Shown piece by piece: positions 22,719-28,496 of a stretch of 28,496 nucleotides of DNA. The stretch is from an uncultured Paenibacillaceae bacterium (GTDB lineage Bacteria; Bacillota; Bacilli; Aneurinibacillales; Aneurinibacillaceae). The DNA is taken from assembly GCA_937874515.1 (NCBI GenBank), contig CALNBV010000234.1, forward strand, positions 1 through 28,496. The letters are read 5' to 3'. A program made the translations under genes and the position numbers. The notes under the pieces are model-generated. The model was not told the DNA's origin and made no database searches. It saw only the letters and a program-made list of their open reading frames with translations. The stretch's first letter is position 1. Each line of letters begins with the position of its first letter.

Positions 22719-22829
22719 TTATTTGCTTTCTTTCTTTTCTTGCTTTTCGCTATCATTGTTCAGGGTAAGATGAGTTCCATCACAGTTCCCCTGGGCATTT
22801 TTTGTATTGCCGCAACCGCATTGTGCCAT
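22719..22829 (-). CDS. 36-aa CDGSH-like iron-sulfur microprotein
   Basis: The frame starts at ATG 22829 behind a very strong SD (GGAGGGAGGTGAG, about 6 nt spacing) and ends TAA at 22719. Its first 20 residues read MAQCGCGNTKNAQGNCDGTH. CDGSH proteins bind 2Fe-2S through C-x-C-x2-(S/T)-x3-P-x-C-D-G-(S/A/T)-H. Here all four ligands are present (C4, C6, C16, H20), but Gln replaces Pro and one extra residue (N15) precedes the third Cys. The tail (residues 21-36) is charged and Lys/Glu-rich. At 36 aa it is about as small as a 2Fe-2S fold could be, and it may need to dimerise. An MhqR-type box and a -35-like TTGAAA lie upstream, so it may be induced by quinones or other electrophiles. Confidence 0.7.
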   Translation of the reverse strand: MAQCGCGNTKNAQGNCDGTHLTLNNDSEKQEKKESK

Positions 22830-22851
22830 CTAACTCACCTCCCTCCAAAAA

Positions 22852-22863
22852 TATCTCAAGATA
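22852..22863. promoter_or_regulatory. Second half-site pair next to the MhqR box
   Basis: TATCTCAAGATA repeats the outer arms of the MhqR box (TATCT and AGATA) with a shortened centre. It lies 15 bp from the fuller box and overlaps the likely -10 of the microprotein promoter. Confidence 0.35.
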
Positions 22864-22866
22864 CGT

Positions 22867-22884
22867 ACTCTCGATTTCAAGATA
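22867..22884. promoter_or_regulatory. MhqR-type operator upstream of the CDGSH microprotein
   Basis: ACTCTCGATTTCAAGATA matches 15 of 18 positions of the box on the mhqR promoter (TATCTCGAATTCAAGATA). It overlaps a minus-strand TTGAAA (22875-22880) that is placed as -35 for the microprotein gene, with GAGATA or AGATAT as -10. Confidence 0.55.
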
Positions 22885-22901
22885 TTTATTTAAAGAAAAA
22901 C

Positions 22902-23333
22902 TTAGGTGAGGCGTTTTTGCGCCTCTAACCCTAGTCTTTTCAATAAATCAATGGCCTGGGCCTTTTCTTCTTCATCTAAACCAGCCAGTGCATTGCGAAT
23001 GGCTTCTTCATGTTGGGGAAAAATTTCATCAAATAGCTCTTTCCCTTTTTCCGTAAGGACACCATAAATGACACGGCGGTCTTTTTCACAATGTTGTCGC
23101 TTAAGATAACCCTTTTGTACAAGACGATCAACCACATAAGTCATGCTGCCACTGGCCAAAAGGATGCGATCCCCTATTTGTTGTAATGGTGTAGGACCTT
23201 TATGATATAACAATTCAAGAACCATAAACTCCGTAGGATTCAAGCCATGTTTACGCATATCACGCAACGCGTGTTCCATAATAAATTTGTAAGCTCGTGA
23301 TAAAACAATGAATAATCTCAAGTCTTCTTTCAT
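22902..23333 (-). CDS. mhqR: MarR-family repressor, MhqR-like
   Basis: 143 aa, the size of B. subtilis MhqR (about 145 aa). It shares its course as I recall it: 'LRLFIVLSRAYKFIMEH', 'HGLNPTEFMVLELLYHKGPTPLQQIG', 'LLASGSMTYVVDRLVQKGYLKRQ' (recognition helix), 'CEKDRRVIYGVLTEKG' (wing). MhqR represses genes for dioxygenases, azoreductases and nitroreductases that handle quinones and diamide-type electrophiles. The box on its own promoter (23354-23371) equals the published MhqR motif, which strengthens the call and suggests autorepression. The single Cys (in 'RQHCEKD') is in the wing. Confidence 0.85.
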   Translation of the reverse strand: MKEDLRLFIVLSRAYKFIMEHALRDMRKHGLNPTEFMVLELLYHKGPTPLQQIGDRILLASGSMTYVVDRLVQKGYLKRQHCEKDRRVIYGVLTEKGKELFDEIFPQHEEAIRNALAGLDEEEKAQAIDLLKRLGLEAQKRLT

Positions 23334-23353
23334 GTGGTCACCTGTTTTATTTA

Positions 23354-23371
23354 TATCTTGAATTCGAGATA
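23354..23371. promoter_or_regulatory. MhqR box on the mhqR promoter
   Basis: TATCTTGAATTCGAGATA, a near-perfect 18-bp palindrome matching the B. subtilis MhqR consensus (tATCTcgaAtTCgAGATa). It begins directly after the -10 box, so bound repressor would cover the transcription start. Confidence 0.75.
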
Positions 23372-23401
23372 ATTATACCTTTATTTTCCCCTTCACGTCA
23401 A
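23372..23401 (-). promoter_or_regulatory. Sigma-A promoter of mhqR
   Basis: TTGACG (23396-23401), 18-bp spacer, perfect TATAAT (23372-23377) on the minus strand. It lies in the short gap after the membrane-protein gene. Confidence 0.7.
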
Positions 23402-23402
23402 G

Positions 23403-23714
23403 TCACTTCTTACGGGAAAAGGTGCCCAAAATTCCACAATAATAATTGGCTACCCAAAAAAGCCCTGGGAGCAAGGCAAAATACCGACGAAAAGCAATAA
23501 CCAAAAGGATTTTCGCCACAAAGACATACAGAAATAGAAAAATGGCACTGGCCCGGCTTTTGAAAAGAATTCCTAGAGTAAGGACCATGACCAGTGCCCC
23601 TTCTAATACAGACAAAATGTTAGGGCTTGAAAAAGTTTGCGCCCAGTAAGATCCGGGTTCAACCATAAGCAAAAAACCATGAATCATCCCAACCAATCCA
23701 GCCCAAATATGCAA
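23403..23714 (-). CDS. Small membrane protein, three to four helices
   Basis: 103 aa with helices at about 3-17, 33-50, 54-73 and 80-95. Family not recognised. MhqP of B. subtilis, a DoxX-type membrane protein, is encoded in an MhqR-controlled operon, but I cannot show that this protein is DoxX. The start is TTG with SD GGTAGGGG about 7 nt before it. It follows the nitronate monooxygenase gene by 15 nt, so the two form an operon just ahead of mhqR. Confidence 0.65.
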   Translation of the reverse strand: MHIWAGLVGMIHGFLLMVEPGSYWAQTFSSPNILSVLEGALVMVLTLGILFKSRASAIFLFLYVFVAKILLVIAFRRYFALLPGLFWVANYYCGILGTFSRKK

Positions 23715-23729
23715 GGGATTCCCCTACCT

Positions 23730-24800
23730 TTAAGTGTGAAATAACTGAGCCGTTTCCTGGACCCACCCTTTCATCAATTCCCGGGCTGTCCTCTCCTGGC
23801 ATAAGGAAAAACCCTGGCCCGCCCACAAAGACATGTATTCGATCTTTTCCTGTCTGGCTGCTGAACTACGAATATCAGCAGTTAAGTAGTGTTGTATAGG
23901 ATATGCTGGAACCTGACCTGGATAATCCTCCATTTCAGCCATAAAGGTATTTTTCACCCCTCGGGCTGCCCTTCCTGAAAAAACAGAAGTAATTTCTGTT
24001 GTCTCTCCCTTTTTTCGATAGAGCAATGCTTCCTTGTAGGTCCGATGGGCACCGCTTTCTTTGCAAGCTAAAAAAGCTGTTCCCATTTGTACTCCATGGG
24101 CTCCTAAGTGAAGGCTTGCAGCAATTCCCCTGGCATCCATAATACCCCCGGCCCCAATGACGGGAATTCCCACCTTATTCACTAATTGGGGGACAAGAAC
24201 CATGGTTCCCAGATTCGCTTCTGCAACAGGTGACAAAAAGGTTCCCCGATGTCCTCCGGCTTCCCACCCCTGGGCAACAATGAGATCCACACCGGATTTC
24301 TCCAGATATACCCCTTCTTCTACTGTGGTTGCCGTTCCAATGAGGGTAATTTCGGCATTTTTCATTTTATTCAGGATCTCCTGGGGCAATGCTCCAAATG
24401 TAAAACTAAATACAGGCACTTCTTCAGAAAGGATCACTTCAATTTGTCTTGGAAAGGCATCTAAAAACAGGGGAATCTCTGGGGATAGTTTTGTTAAATG
24501 CAATTGCTGGCGATAAAAATCTAAGTGATGGTTCATTTCTTCAATAATTTTGGGATTCTCAACGACAGGCTGAGGAATAAATAGATTTACTGCGAAAGGT
24601 TTTGTTGTCAGGGCACGAATTTCCTGAATTCCTTTTCTCATCTCCTCAGGGGACATATAGCCTGCACCTAAGGTCCCTAACCCCCCTGCATTAGAAACAG
24701 CCGCGACCAGTTCAGGGGTCGTTACCCCTCCCGCCATGCCTGCCTGGATGATCGGGTAACGGATCCCTAACTTTGTTGTTACTTCCGTTTCAGGCCACAT
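23730..24800 (-). CDS. Nitronate monooxygenase (NMO/2-nitropropane dioxygenase)
   Basis: About 356 aa, TIM-barrel FMN enzyme. Marks: 'YPIIQAGMAGGVTTPELVAAVSNAGGLGTLGAG' at the start, 'FAVNLFIPQP', 'QGWEAGGHRG' (catalytic-His loop of class II NMOs), 'IPVIGAGGIMDARGIAA' and 'GAHGVQMGTAFLA' (FMN phosphate site). It oxidises nitronates to carbonyl compounds and nitrite. The FabK enoyl reductase is a near relative of shorter length and is less likely. GTG 24803 and ATG 24800 are both possible; ATG is 8 nt from GGAGG and preferred. Neighbouring MhqR suggests an electrophile-stress role. Confidence 0.88.
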   Translation of the reverse strand: MWPETEVTTKLGIRYPIIQAGMAGGVTTPELVAAVSNAGGLGTLGAGYMSPEEMRKGIQEIRALTTKPFAVNLFIPQPVVENPKIIEEMNHHLDFYRQQLHLTKLSPEIPLFLDAFPRQIEVILSEEVPVFSFTFGALPQEILNKMKNAEITLIGTATTVEEGVYLEKSGVDLIVAQGWEAGGHRGTFLSPVAEANLGTMVLVPQLVNKVGIPVIGAGGIMDARGIAASLHLGAHGVQMGTAFLACKESGAHRTYKEALLYRKKGETTEITSVFSGRAARGVKNTFMAEMEDYPGQVPAYPIQHYLTADIRSSAARQEKIEYMSLWAGQGFSLCQERTARELMKGWVQETAQLFHT

Positions 24801-24879
24801 CACAAACCCCTCCCCTATTTTTTACGTTATTAGGAGGTTTCAACACTTATCATCTTTATCCCTTCTACTCAGGAAAGTC

Positions 24880-24912
24880 AAATGCCGAAGATCTTATCGA
24901 CCTTCGGCATTT
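24880..24912 (-). terminator. Terminator of the metalloprotease operon
   Basis: 11-bp stem AAATGCCGAAG (24880-24890) with CTTCGGCATTT (24902-24912). It lies 6 nt past the stop of the 222-aa gene. The U-tract on the minus side is short. Confidence 0.6.
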
Positions 24913-24917
24913 TATCA

Positions 24918-25586
24918 TTATTTTAACTTATTAATTTGTTTCTCCAATTGGTCTGCATTCTTCCCTGAATAATCCTTCTGCAAGAAAAACAGTTCATCCT
25001 TCTTTACACGCTCTTCTTTCACTGTTCCTACTAATTGATTGTTTTTATCCATTTTGATTTTTCCTTGAACGCTACCTACTACATTATAGAAATCCTGTCC
25101 GGGATACTTTTTCAAAAAAACAACATAATGATTGCCTGACCTCATAGTGGGAGAACCCTCTAATGTATCTTCAACAATTTTTTGACTGGTGGTTTTATTT
25201 CCTTGATCAAACTCTTTTTCAGGAAGGTTTAATTTTGCGGGATCCACCTGTCCCCCCACTTCATACACTTTAACTGTTTTTAAGCGAGAATCCCCTTTAT
25301 AGACTTTTAACAACTGTGCATTAGAAACCGTATGAACAAGGCCTCCTTCTTGTTGAAAATTGTGGTTTGTAACCTTCACTCTGGCCACTAGATCTGCTTC
25401 TTGATACAACTCTTCAATACTGTCATAGTTTTTACTGAAACTAGCTGCGGAATAGTTAACATCGTATTCACTTTCAGGAGAGTAAACATAAGCTGCACTT
25501 CCCAGGGAATTATAAATTAGAACACATGCACCTACACCACATATGAGCAACAGTGAAACCAACCATTTCATCTTTTTATTTTTCAT
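24918..25586 (-). CDS. Exported protein of unknown function, 222 aa
   Basis: A basic start and a hydrophobic segment (residues about 8-27, containing V-G-A-C) give a signal anchor, or less likely a lipoprotein signal. The mature part has an N-terminal stretch 'SIEELYQEADLVARVKVTNHN' followed by strands with 'LKVYKGD' and 'TVKVYEVGG', then 'NHYVVFLKKYP' and 'YNVVGSVQGKIKMD'. The strand order and the 'ADLVARVKV' entry recall OB-fold NTR/TIMP-like domains, but this is only a resemblance. It is 13 nt downstream of the metalloprotease gene and surely cotranscribed, so a role as inhibitor, chaperone or partner of that enzyme is plausible. Confidence 0.7.
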   Translation of the reverse strand: MKNKKMKWLVSLLLICGVGACVLIYNSLGSAAYVYSPESEYDVNYSAASFSKNYDSIEELYQEADLVARVKVTNHNFQQEGGLVHTVSNAQLLKVYKGDSRLKTVKVYEVGGQVDPAKLNLPEKEFDQGNKTTSQKIVEDTLEGSPTMRSGNHYVVFLKKYPGQDFYNVVGSVQGKIKMDKNNQLVGTVKEERVKKDELFFLQKDYSGKNADQLEKQINKLK

Positions 25587-25599
25587 CTACAACATCCTC

Positions 25600-26226
25600 T
25601 CAATATAGGGCTCCATATATGCTACGAACACCTTTTACTTCATCATTAGTAGGGCCATAAACCCCAAACTCCTGATAAAAGGCAATATTTTGATACATTA
25701 AGTAGTCCCCTTCCCAGGTCCAGAACAAATCCTCTAAACCAAAGGCATGTCCAATTTCATGGGCAGCTGTGGCGGAAAAGACCATATGGGGATACCGGTT
25801 TCCGTTGGGATCGGTCACTTTACTCCAATCAAAGCCGGTATTTATACGAATTTCACACCAGGACCAATTATTATTCGAAGGTTCTACCATGGTACTGTTT
25901 CGATAAAAATGAGTTGCCCCCATAACATTCTTATCGTAAAAGGGGTTAAAAAGAAAATCGATAATGGAAGAAGGGCGATTACTTGTTTTAAACATCCATA
26001 CTTTCGTATTCTGTGTATTGTTCCATCGGGTCATGGCCTGGTCTACATTTGCATTTGGACTAACACCGGGAACATATACATCACTGCTACACCAGTAATT
26101 TTTATAATAGGGTGGATAATTTAAGTGCCCCCCAATGACAGAAAAAGCAAAGGCACTCGTTGTCGTACTTAAACAGAGACTAATCACAAAGACCTGCAAC
26201 AACAACCATCGAACAACTTTGTTCAT
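25600..26226 (-). CDS. Secreted matrixin-like zinc metalloprotease
   Basis: 208 aa. A signal peptide (about residues 1-27, ending TSAFAF) is followed by a compact catalytic domain. The zinc motif HEIGHAFGLED places H156, E157, H160 and D166, the HExxHxxGxxD form with Asp as third ligand, as in snapalysin-type metzincins. A Met-turn follows (M177 in YLMYQN), and 'EVKGVRSIYG' at the end is the typical matrixin close ('D-x-x-x-I-x-x-L-Y-G'). No pro-domain with Cys switch is visible. Promoter TTTACT-17-TAAAAT at 26269-26297. Likely an extracellular protease; target unknown. Confidence 0.9.
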   Translation of the reverse strand: MNKVVRWLLLQVFVISLCLSTTTSAFAFSVIGGHLNYPPYYKNYWCSSDVYVPGVSPNANVDQAMTRWNNTQNTKVWMFKTSNRPSSIIDFLFNPFYDKNVMGATHFYRNSTMVEPSNNNWSWCEIRINTGFDWSKVTDPNGNRYPHMVFSATAAHEIGHAFGLEDLFWTWEGDYLMYQNIAFYQEFGVYGPTNDEVKGVRSIYGALY

Positions 26227-26268
26227 ATAAATCTTTCATCCCCCCAGGTAATGTTTTTTACAATTACC

Positions 26269-26297
26269 ATTTTAATCCAACAAACACTTGCAGTAAA
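26269..26297 (-). promoter_or_regulatory. Promoter of the metalloprotease operon
   Basis: TTTACT (26292-26297), 17-bp spacer, TAAAAT (26269-26274) on the minus strand, giving a leader of about 35 nt with a G-rich ribosome site. The -35 is one step weaker than usual. Confidence 0.45.
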
Positions 26298-26332
26298 TTA
26301 CAATTATAGTCAATATTTTACAAAATAGTGAA

Positions 26333-26361
26333 TTAAGATTAGGAAAATTTTGTGCTAGAAT
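26333..26361 (+). promoter_or_regulatory. Promoter of the Imm5-type gene
   Basis: TTAAGA (26333-26338), 17-bp spacer ending TGC, TAGAAT (26356-26361), so an extended -10. About 33 nt of leader precede the ATG. Confidence 0.55.
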
Positions 26362-26400
26362 GATTGAAGATTATTTATAATTTCGGAGGTGATTAATACG

Positions 26401-26991
26401 ATGTTTTCAGATGTAGAAATTAAATTAAAGAAAAGAAATAAGCTATTGTTTTCTCGTGATAGTCAATGCTTACAAGATTTAATCGAACTGATTCAATTAC
26501 AAAATCATCGAACCGTTGTGATGTGGGCATTGGATTGTGCAAAAATACCTTTGGAAGAATTTGAAGCCAAGTATCCCGATGAAAATAGACCAAGAACTTG
26601 TTTGGAACGATGCGAGGATTGGGCGAGGGGAAAAATCAAAATGCCTATAGCAAAACGTGCTATTTTAGATTCCCATGCAGTGGCAAAGGAAATTGATGAC
26701 ATTGAGTACGGTGATTTGTGCCATGCAATCGGACATGCAGGTGCTACCGTACATGTAGAAACACATGCTTTGGGGTTGCCTATCTATGAATTGACGGCAA
26801 TCGTCTTAAAATATGGAAAGGATAACTATGCAAAACCAATAAGGGAAAAGATTAATTATTATTATAATCGTCTTTTGTATTGGCAGGATCATCCCGATCA
26901 ACTTGGACTTGATTGGGCAGTCTTTTTAACAGATGACACCAAACCCAACAAGGAGAGATTATTGAAGGAAAAGGGAAGGTTAAAACCATAA
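26401..26991 (+). CDS. Imm5-type putative immunity protein
   Basis: 196 aa from ATG 26401. The pattern 'HRTVVMWALDCAKIPLEEFEAKYPDENRPRTCLERCEDWARGKIKM' and 'AIGHAGATVHVETHALGLPIYE' matches the Imm-5 family of predicted polymorphic-toxin immunity proteins: helical, with conserved W-A-x-x-C, R-P-R and paired His. An in-frame GTG at 26389 is part of the SD (GGAGGTG) and is not a likely start. No toxin with a polymorphic-toxin layout is near, so it is an orphan, as is common for this family in Firmicutes. Own promoter and terminator. Confidence 0.82.
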   Translation: MFSDVEIKLKKRNKLLFSRDSQCLQDLIELIQLQNHRTVVMWALDCAKIPLEEFEAKYPDENRPRTCLERCEDWARGKIKMPIAKRAILDSHAVAKEIDDIEYGDLCHAIGHAGATVHVETHALGLPIYELTAIVLKYGKDNYAKPIREKINYYYNRLLYWQDHPDQLGLDWAVFLTDDTKPNKERLLKEKGRLKP

Positions 26992-26995
26992 TAAT

Positions 26996-27035
26996 AAAAG
27001 CATGGGCGAATTCTTAAGAGAATACCCATGCTTTT
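26996..27035 (+). terminator. Terminator of the Imm5-type gene
   Basis: 11-bp stem AAAAGCATGGG (26996-27006) with CCCATGCTTTT (27025-27035); the loop can itself fold (ATTCT/AGAAT). T-rich after the stem. Confidence 0.75.
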
Positions 27036-27070
27036 ACTTTTTGCACCTCAATAGAGCAACGTTACAAAAA

Positions 27071-27472
27071 TCAGGAGGTACTTTTTTCTTCTATTAACTT
27101 GTGATCAGGATTGATAATCTGGGCTTTTACATTCTTCACTTTATATTTTTCCCGAATAGATTCACTGAAAAAGCCAAGGGCTGCATCTAGTATTTTCTCC
27201 TCATCACCACTTTTAACAAAGTCTTTGGTGGATAGTTTCAGAAGCACTTCCCCATTCTGATTAACGGTAACCTCACTTTTGCTTAAGTTACCGTACCAGG
27301 GTTGATCTCCCTGTTTATCAGCAAAATACTGATTAAACTCTTTGATGATTTCCTTAGAAAATTGATTGGTTTCTTCTGCCGTCAACTTTGGAGAAGATCC
27401 AAAAAAATAATAAGCTGCACCAACACCTAAAATAAGTAGAAAGATAATTCCCAAAACCGATTTTCTCTTCAA
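27071..27472 (-). CDS. Membrane-anchored protein of unknown function
   Basis: About 133 aa from TTG 27472: basic start MKRKS, one helix (about 6-24), then an extracytoplasmic domain with 'LTAEETNQFSKEIIKEFNQYFADKQGDQPW' and strands 'VTVNQNGEVLLKLSTKDF'. Family not recognised. GTG 27481 overlaps the SD (AGAGGTGA), so the TTG, 5 nt after the SD, is the better start. It stands alone between two convergent or divergent units. Confidence 0.68.
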   Translation of the reverse strand: MKRKSVLGIIFLLILGVGAAYYFFGSSPKLTAEETNQFSKEIIKEFNQYFADKQGDQPWYGNLSKSEVTVNQNGEVLLKLSTKDFVKSGDEEKILDAALGFFSESIREKYKVKNVKAQIINPDHKLIEEKSTS

Positions 27473-27570
27473 TGCCGTCACCTCTTGCCTATACTTACGT
27501 CTCTGCTATAATAGTATTTTATCGTTCAGCATCTGTAAAGGATTGTCAGGGGAAAGAGGGATTACACTGT

Positions 27571-27930
27571 CTATTTCTTTTTGCCCAGGATTGTATACTC
27601 TTCGGCCTTCATTTCTCCTGCAGCAAACATATAACTTAAAGAAGATGACAACGGTTTTCCAGTGGTCACTAAACTTTTTACAAGTTCCCTCCCTTCTTCG
27701 ACGGTCATGCCCTTATACCAATTTCCTTCCGGATAACATATGACAACACAGGCATCCTGGCATCTACCGTTGCATTTTGTTCGTGTGGTATGAACCGCAA
27801 CATCCCCTTCTAGCCGGGTGATTTCCTCCCGGATTGCCTGTGTTAATTCTTCCCCGCCATTGCGCATACAACTTCCGCCGTTACAAATTAACAAGTGGTG
27901 TTTTGTTCCCCTTAAATCCCAGGTTGCCAT
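27571..27930 (-). CDS. Thioredoxin-like 2Fe-2S ferredoxin
   Basis: 119 aa. Cluster ligands match the thioredoxin-like ferredoxin family: C16 and C21 in 'LLICNGGSCMRNGG', C53 and C57 in 'TKCNGRCQDACVV', then 'VICYPEGNWYKGM', the family's conserved strand and turn. Extra Cys at 61 and 65 are unusual. Related proteins serve as electron carriers or sit beside hydrogenase and cobalamin genes. SD GGAGG is about 7 nt before the ATG. A near-perfect Zur box (27955-27975) lies 24 nt upstream of the ATG, so it is probably derepressed when zinc is scarce. Confidence 0.88.
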   Translation of the reverse strand: MATWDLRGTKHHLLICNGGSCMRNGGEELTQAIREEITRLEGDVAVHTTRTKCNGRCQDACVVICYPEGNWYKGMTVEEGRELVKSLVTTGKPLSSSLSYMFAAGEMKAEEYTILGKKK

Positions 27931-27954
27931 AGGAACCCTCCTTAGTTATCTCTC

Positions 27955-27975
27955 AAATCGTAAATATTACGATTT
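27955..27975. promoter_or_regulatory. Zur box upstream of the 2Fe-2S gene
   Basis: Arms AAATCGTAA and TTACGATTT around a 3-base centre form a perfect 21-bp palindrome. The Bacillus Zur consensus has the same arms and length; one central base differs (A for T). Perfect 9-bp arms with this sequence are not expected by chance. Position fits blockage of transcription of the minus-strand ferredoxin gene. Confidence 0.8.
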
Positions 27976-28027
27976 ACTTAAGATGATTTTACCAAATCCT
28001 TCTCTTCCGGTCATCCTTTCAATGTGC

Positions 28028-28057
28028 TTGCCTTCCCTTAAACTGTAACGTTATTAT
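28028..28057 (+). promoter_or_regulatory. Promoter of the YciI gene
   Basis: TTGCCT (28028-28033), 18-bp spacer, TATTAT (28052-28057). About 38 nt of leader before the ATG. It is 53 bp away from the Zur box, so Zur control of this gene is less likely. Confidence 0.5.
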
Positions 28058-28101
28058 ACAAAAAGGAAGCCATCATAAATGTAGAAAAGAGGAATTGACA
28101 T

Positions 28102-28389
28102 ATGTTTCTTGTGCTCTTAAGCTATACCAAACCCATCGGGGAAGTGGAAAAATACACTGCTGAACATGTGGCATATATTGATACATATTACGAAAAGAAG
28201 CAAATTATTTTTTCCGGAAGAAAGAACCCTCGCACAGGTGGGGTTGTTTTAGTAGATGGTACGGATCGGGACTTCGTCGAGGAATTTGTAAAAGGGGACC
28301 CCTTCTATCAACAGGAAGTGGCTGAATTTGAGATTATTGAATTCACCCCTACGAAATATGACCAACGCCTGGCAAGTGTATTCGAGTAA
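28102..28389 (+). CDS. YciI-family protein
   Basis: 95 aa ferredoxin-like alpha/beta protein. It reads 'FLVLLSYTKPIGEVEKYTAEHVAYID' (conserved H in the family), 'IIFSGRKNPRTGGVVLVDG', then 'VEEFVKGDPFYQQEVAEFEIIEFTP', the typical 'DPF...G......I..F' end of YciI proteins. They are small dimers proposed to have enzymatic roles, related to muconolactone isomerase folds; the reaction is unknown. SD GAGGA lies 9 nt upstream. Closed by a strong terminator. Confidence 0.9.
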   Translation: MFLVLLSYTKPIGEVEKYTAEHVAYIDTYYEKKQIIFSGRKNPRTGGVVLVDGTDRDFVEEFVKGDPFYQQEVAEFEIIEFTPTKYDQRLASVFE

Positions 28390-28394
28390 AGAAA

Positions 28395-28440
28395 AGAAGC
28401 AGAGGTAAGGACCAACCGGTCTTTATCTCTGCTTCTTTTT
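28395..28440 (+). terminator. Strong terminator of the YciI gene
   Basis: 19-bp stem, 28395-28413 with 28418-28436, two G-U pairs, loop AACC, followed by T's. Confidence 0.88.
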
Positions 28441-28442
28441 CA

Positions 28443-28496
28443 GTCGATAAGAATTTATAAATTTTGTCTTATCGACATAAGGGCAACTAAGGCCGC
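28443..28496. repeat. Second, partial copy of the structured repeat
   Basis: GTCGATAAGA (28443-28452) pairs with TCTTATCGAC (28467-28476) over 10 bp. Then AGGGCAACTAAGG (28480-28492) is the exact reverse complement of the 13-mer at 5135-5147. In both copies the hairpin lies 3 nt from the 13-mer, while the stem sequences differ and still pair. The copy runs off the window end. Confidence 0.55.

Noticed and set aside
22692..22928. 78-codon open frame on the plus strand
   Set aside because: It starts inside the right arm of a terminator and is antisense to the CDGSH microprotein; no ribosome site.
1..28496. CRISPR arrays, tRNA and rRNA genes, prophage or integrase genes
   Set aside because: Looked for regularly spaced repeats, cloverleaf-like segments with CCA-type ends and recombinase motifs; none seen.

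Overview
This window reads as chromosomal DNA of a Bacillota member of the Bacillales type. The support is strong purine-rich Shine-Dalgarno (SD) sites, frequent GTG and TTG starts, intrinsic terminators with U-tracts, sigma-A-like promoters, and Bacillus-type regulators (an MhqR-like repressor with its box, and a Zur box). Most genes are ordinary housekeeping, transport and stress genes of moderate GC. The block from about 630 to 5013 is much more AT-rich and looks acquired. I saw no rRNA, tRNA, CRISPR array or intact transposase.

Layout. 1-629: the 3' end of an MFS drug exporter and a small DUF3784-like membrane protein. 883-5013: a sigma-A promoter, a 37-aa hydrophobic mini-ORF ending in a perfect 20-bp hairpin, then five tightly spaced genes (SpoIIM/DUF95 protein, Yip1 protein, 574-aa membrane protein, ABC ATPase, 80-aa two-helix protein). 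This resembles the secretion and immunity part of circular or leaderless bacteriocin clusters without being a recognised one. 5072-5222: a structured repeat whose core recurs at the right end of the window. 5229-10252 (minus): one five-gene operon with an ABC exporter of LnrLMN/YfiLMN architecture, a thioredoxin-like protein and a GlcD-type FAD oxidase. Its second permease is cut 46 codons short by one TAA codon.

10514-14653: DedA protein, glycerate kinase (apparent CTG start, overlapping DedA), MFS transporter and DUF4236 protein. 14778-18091: CadD-type transporter, an AbrB/PIN toxin-antitoxin pair between 27-nt direct repeats derived from the 3' end of the neighbouring aminotransferase gene, the aminotransferase itself, and a truncated hemoglobin with an unusual Cys-x-Cys-x-Cys insertion. 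18328-22660: HtpX protease, a lipoprotein nuclease, ArsB, a SHOCT protein, an unknown protein and a lipoprotein.

22719-24800: a quinone/electrophile-stress neighbourhood. An MhqR-like repressor has its box on its own promoter and a second box in front of a 36-aa CDGSH-like iron-sulfur microprotein. A small membrane protein and a nitronate monooxygenase lie beside it. 24918-28389: a secreted matrixin-like metalloprotease with an exported partner, an orphan Imm5-type immunity protein, a membrane-anchored protein, a thioredoxin-like 2Fe-2S ferredoxin behind a near-perfect Zur box, and a YciI protein.

The best candidates for something undescribed are the AT-rich peptide/export island, the CDGSH microprotein under MhqR control, and the Zur-controlled 2Fe-2S protein.
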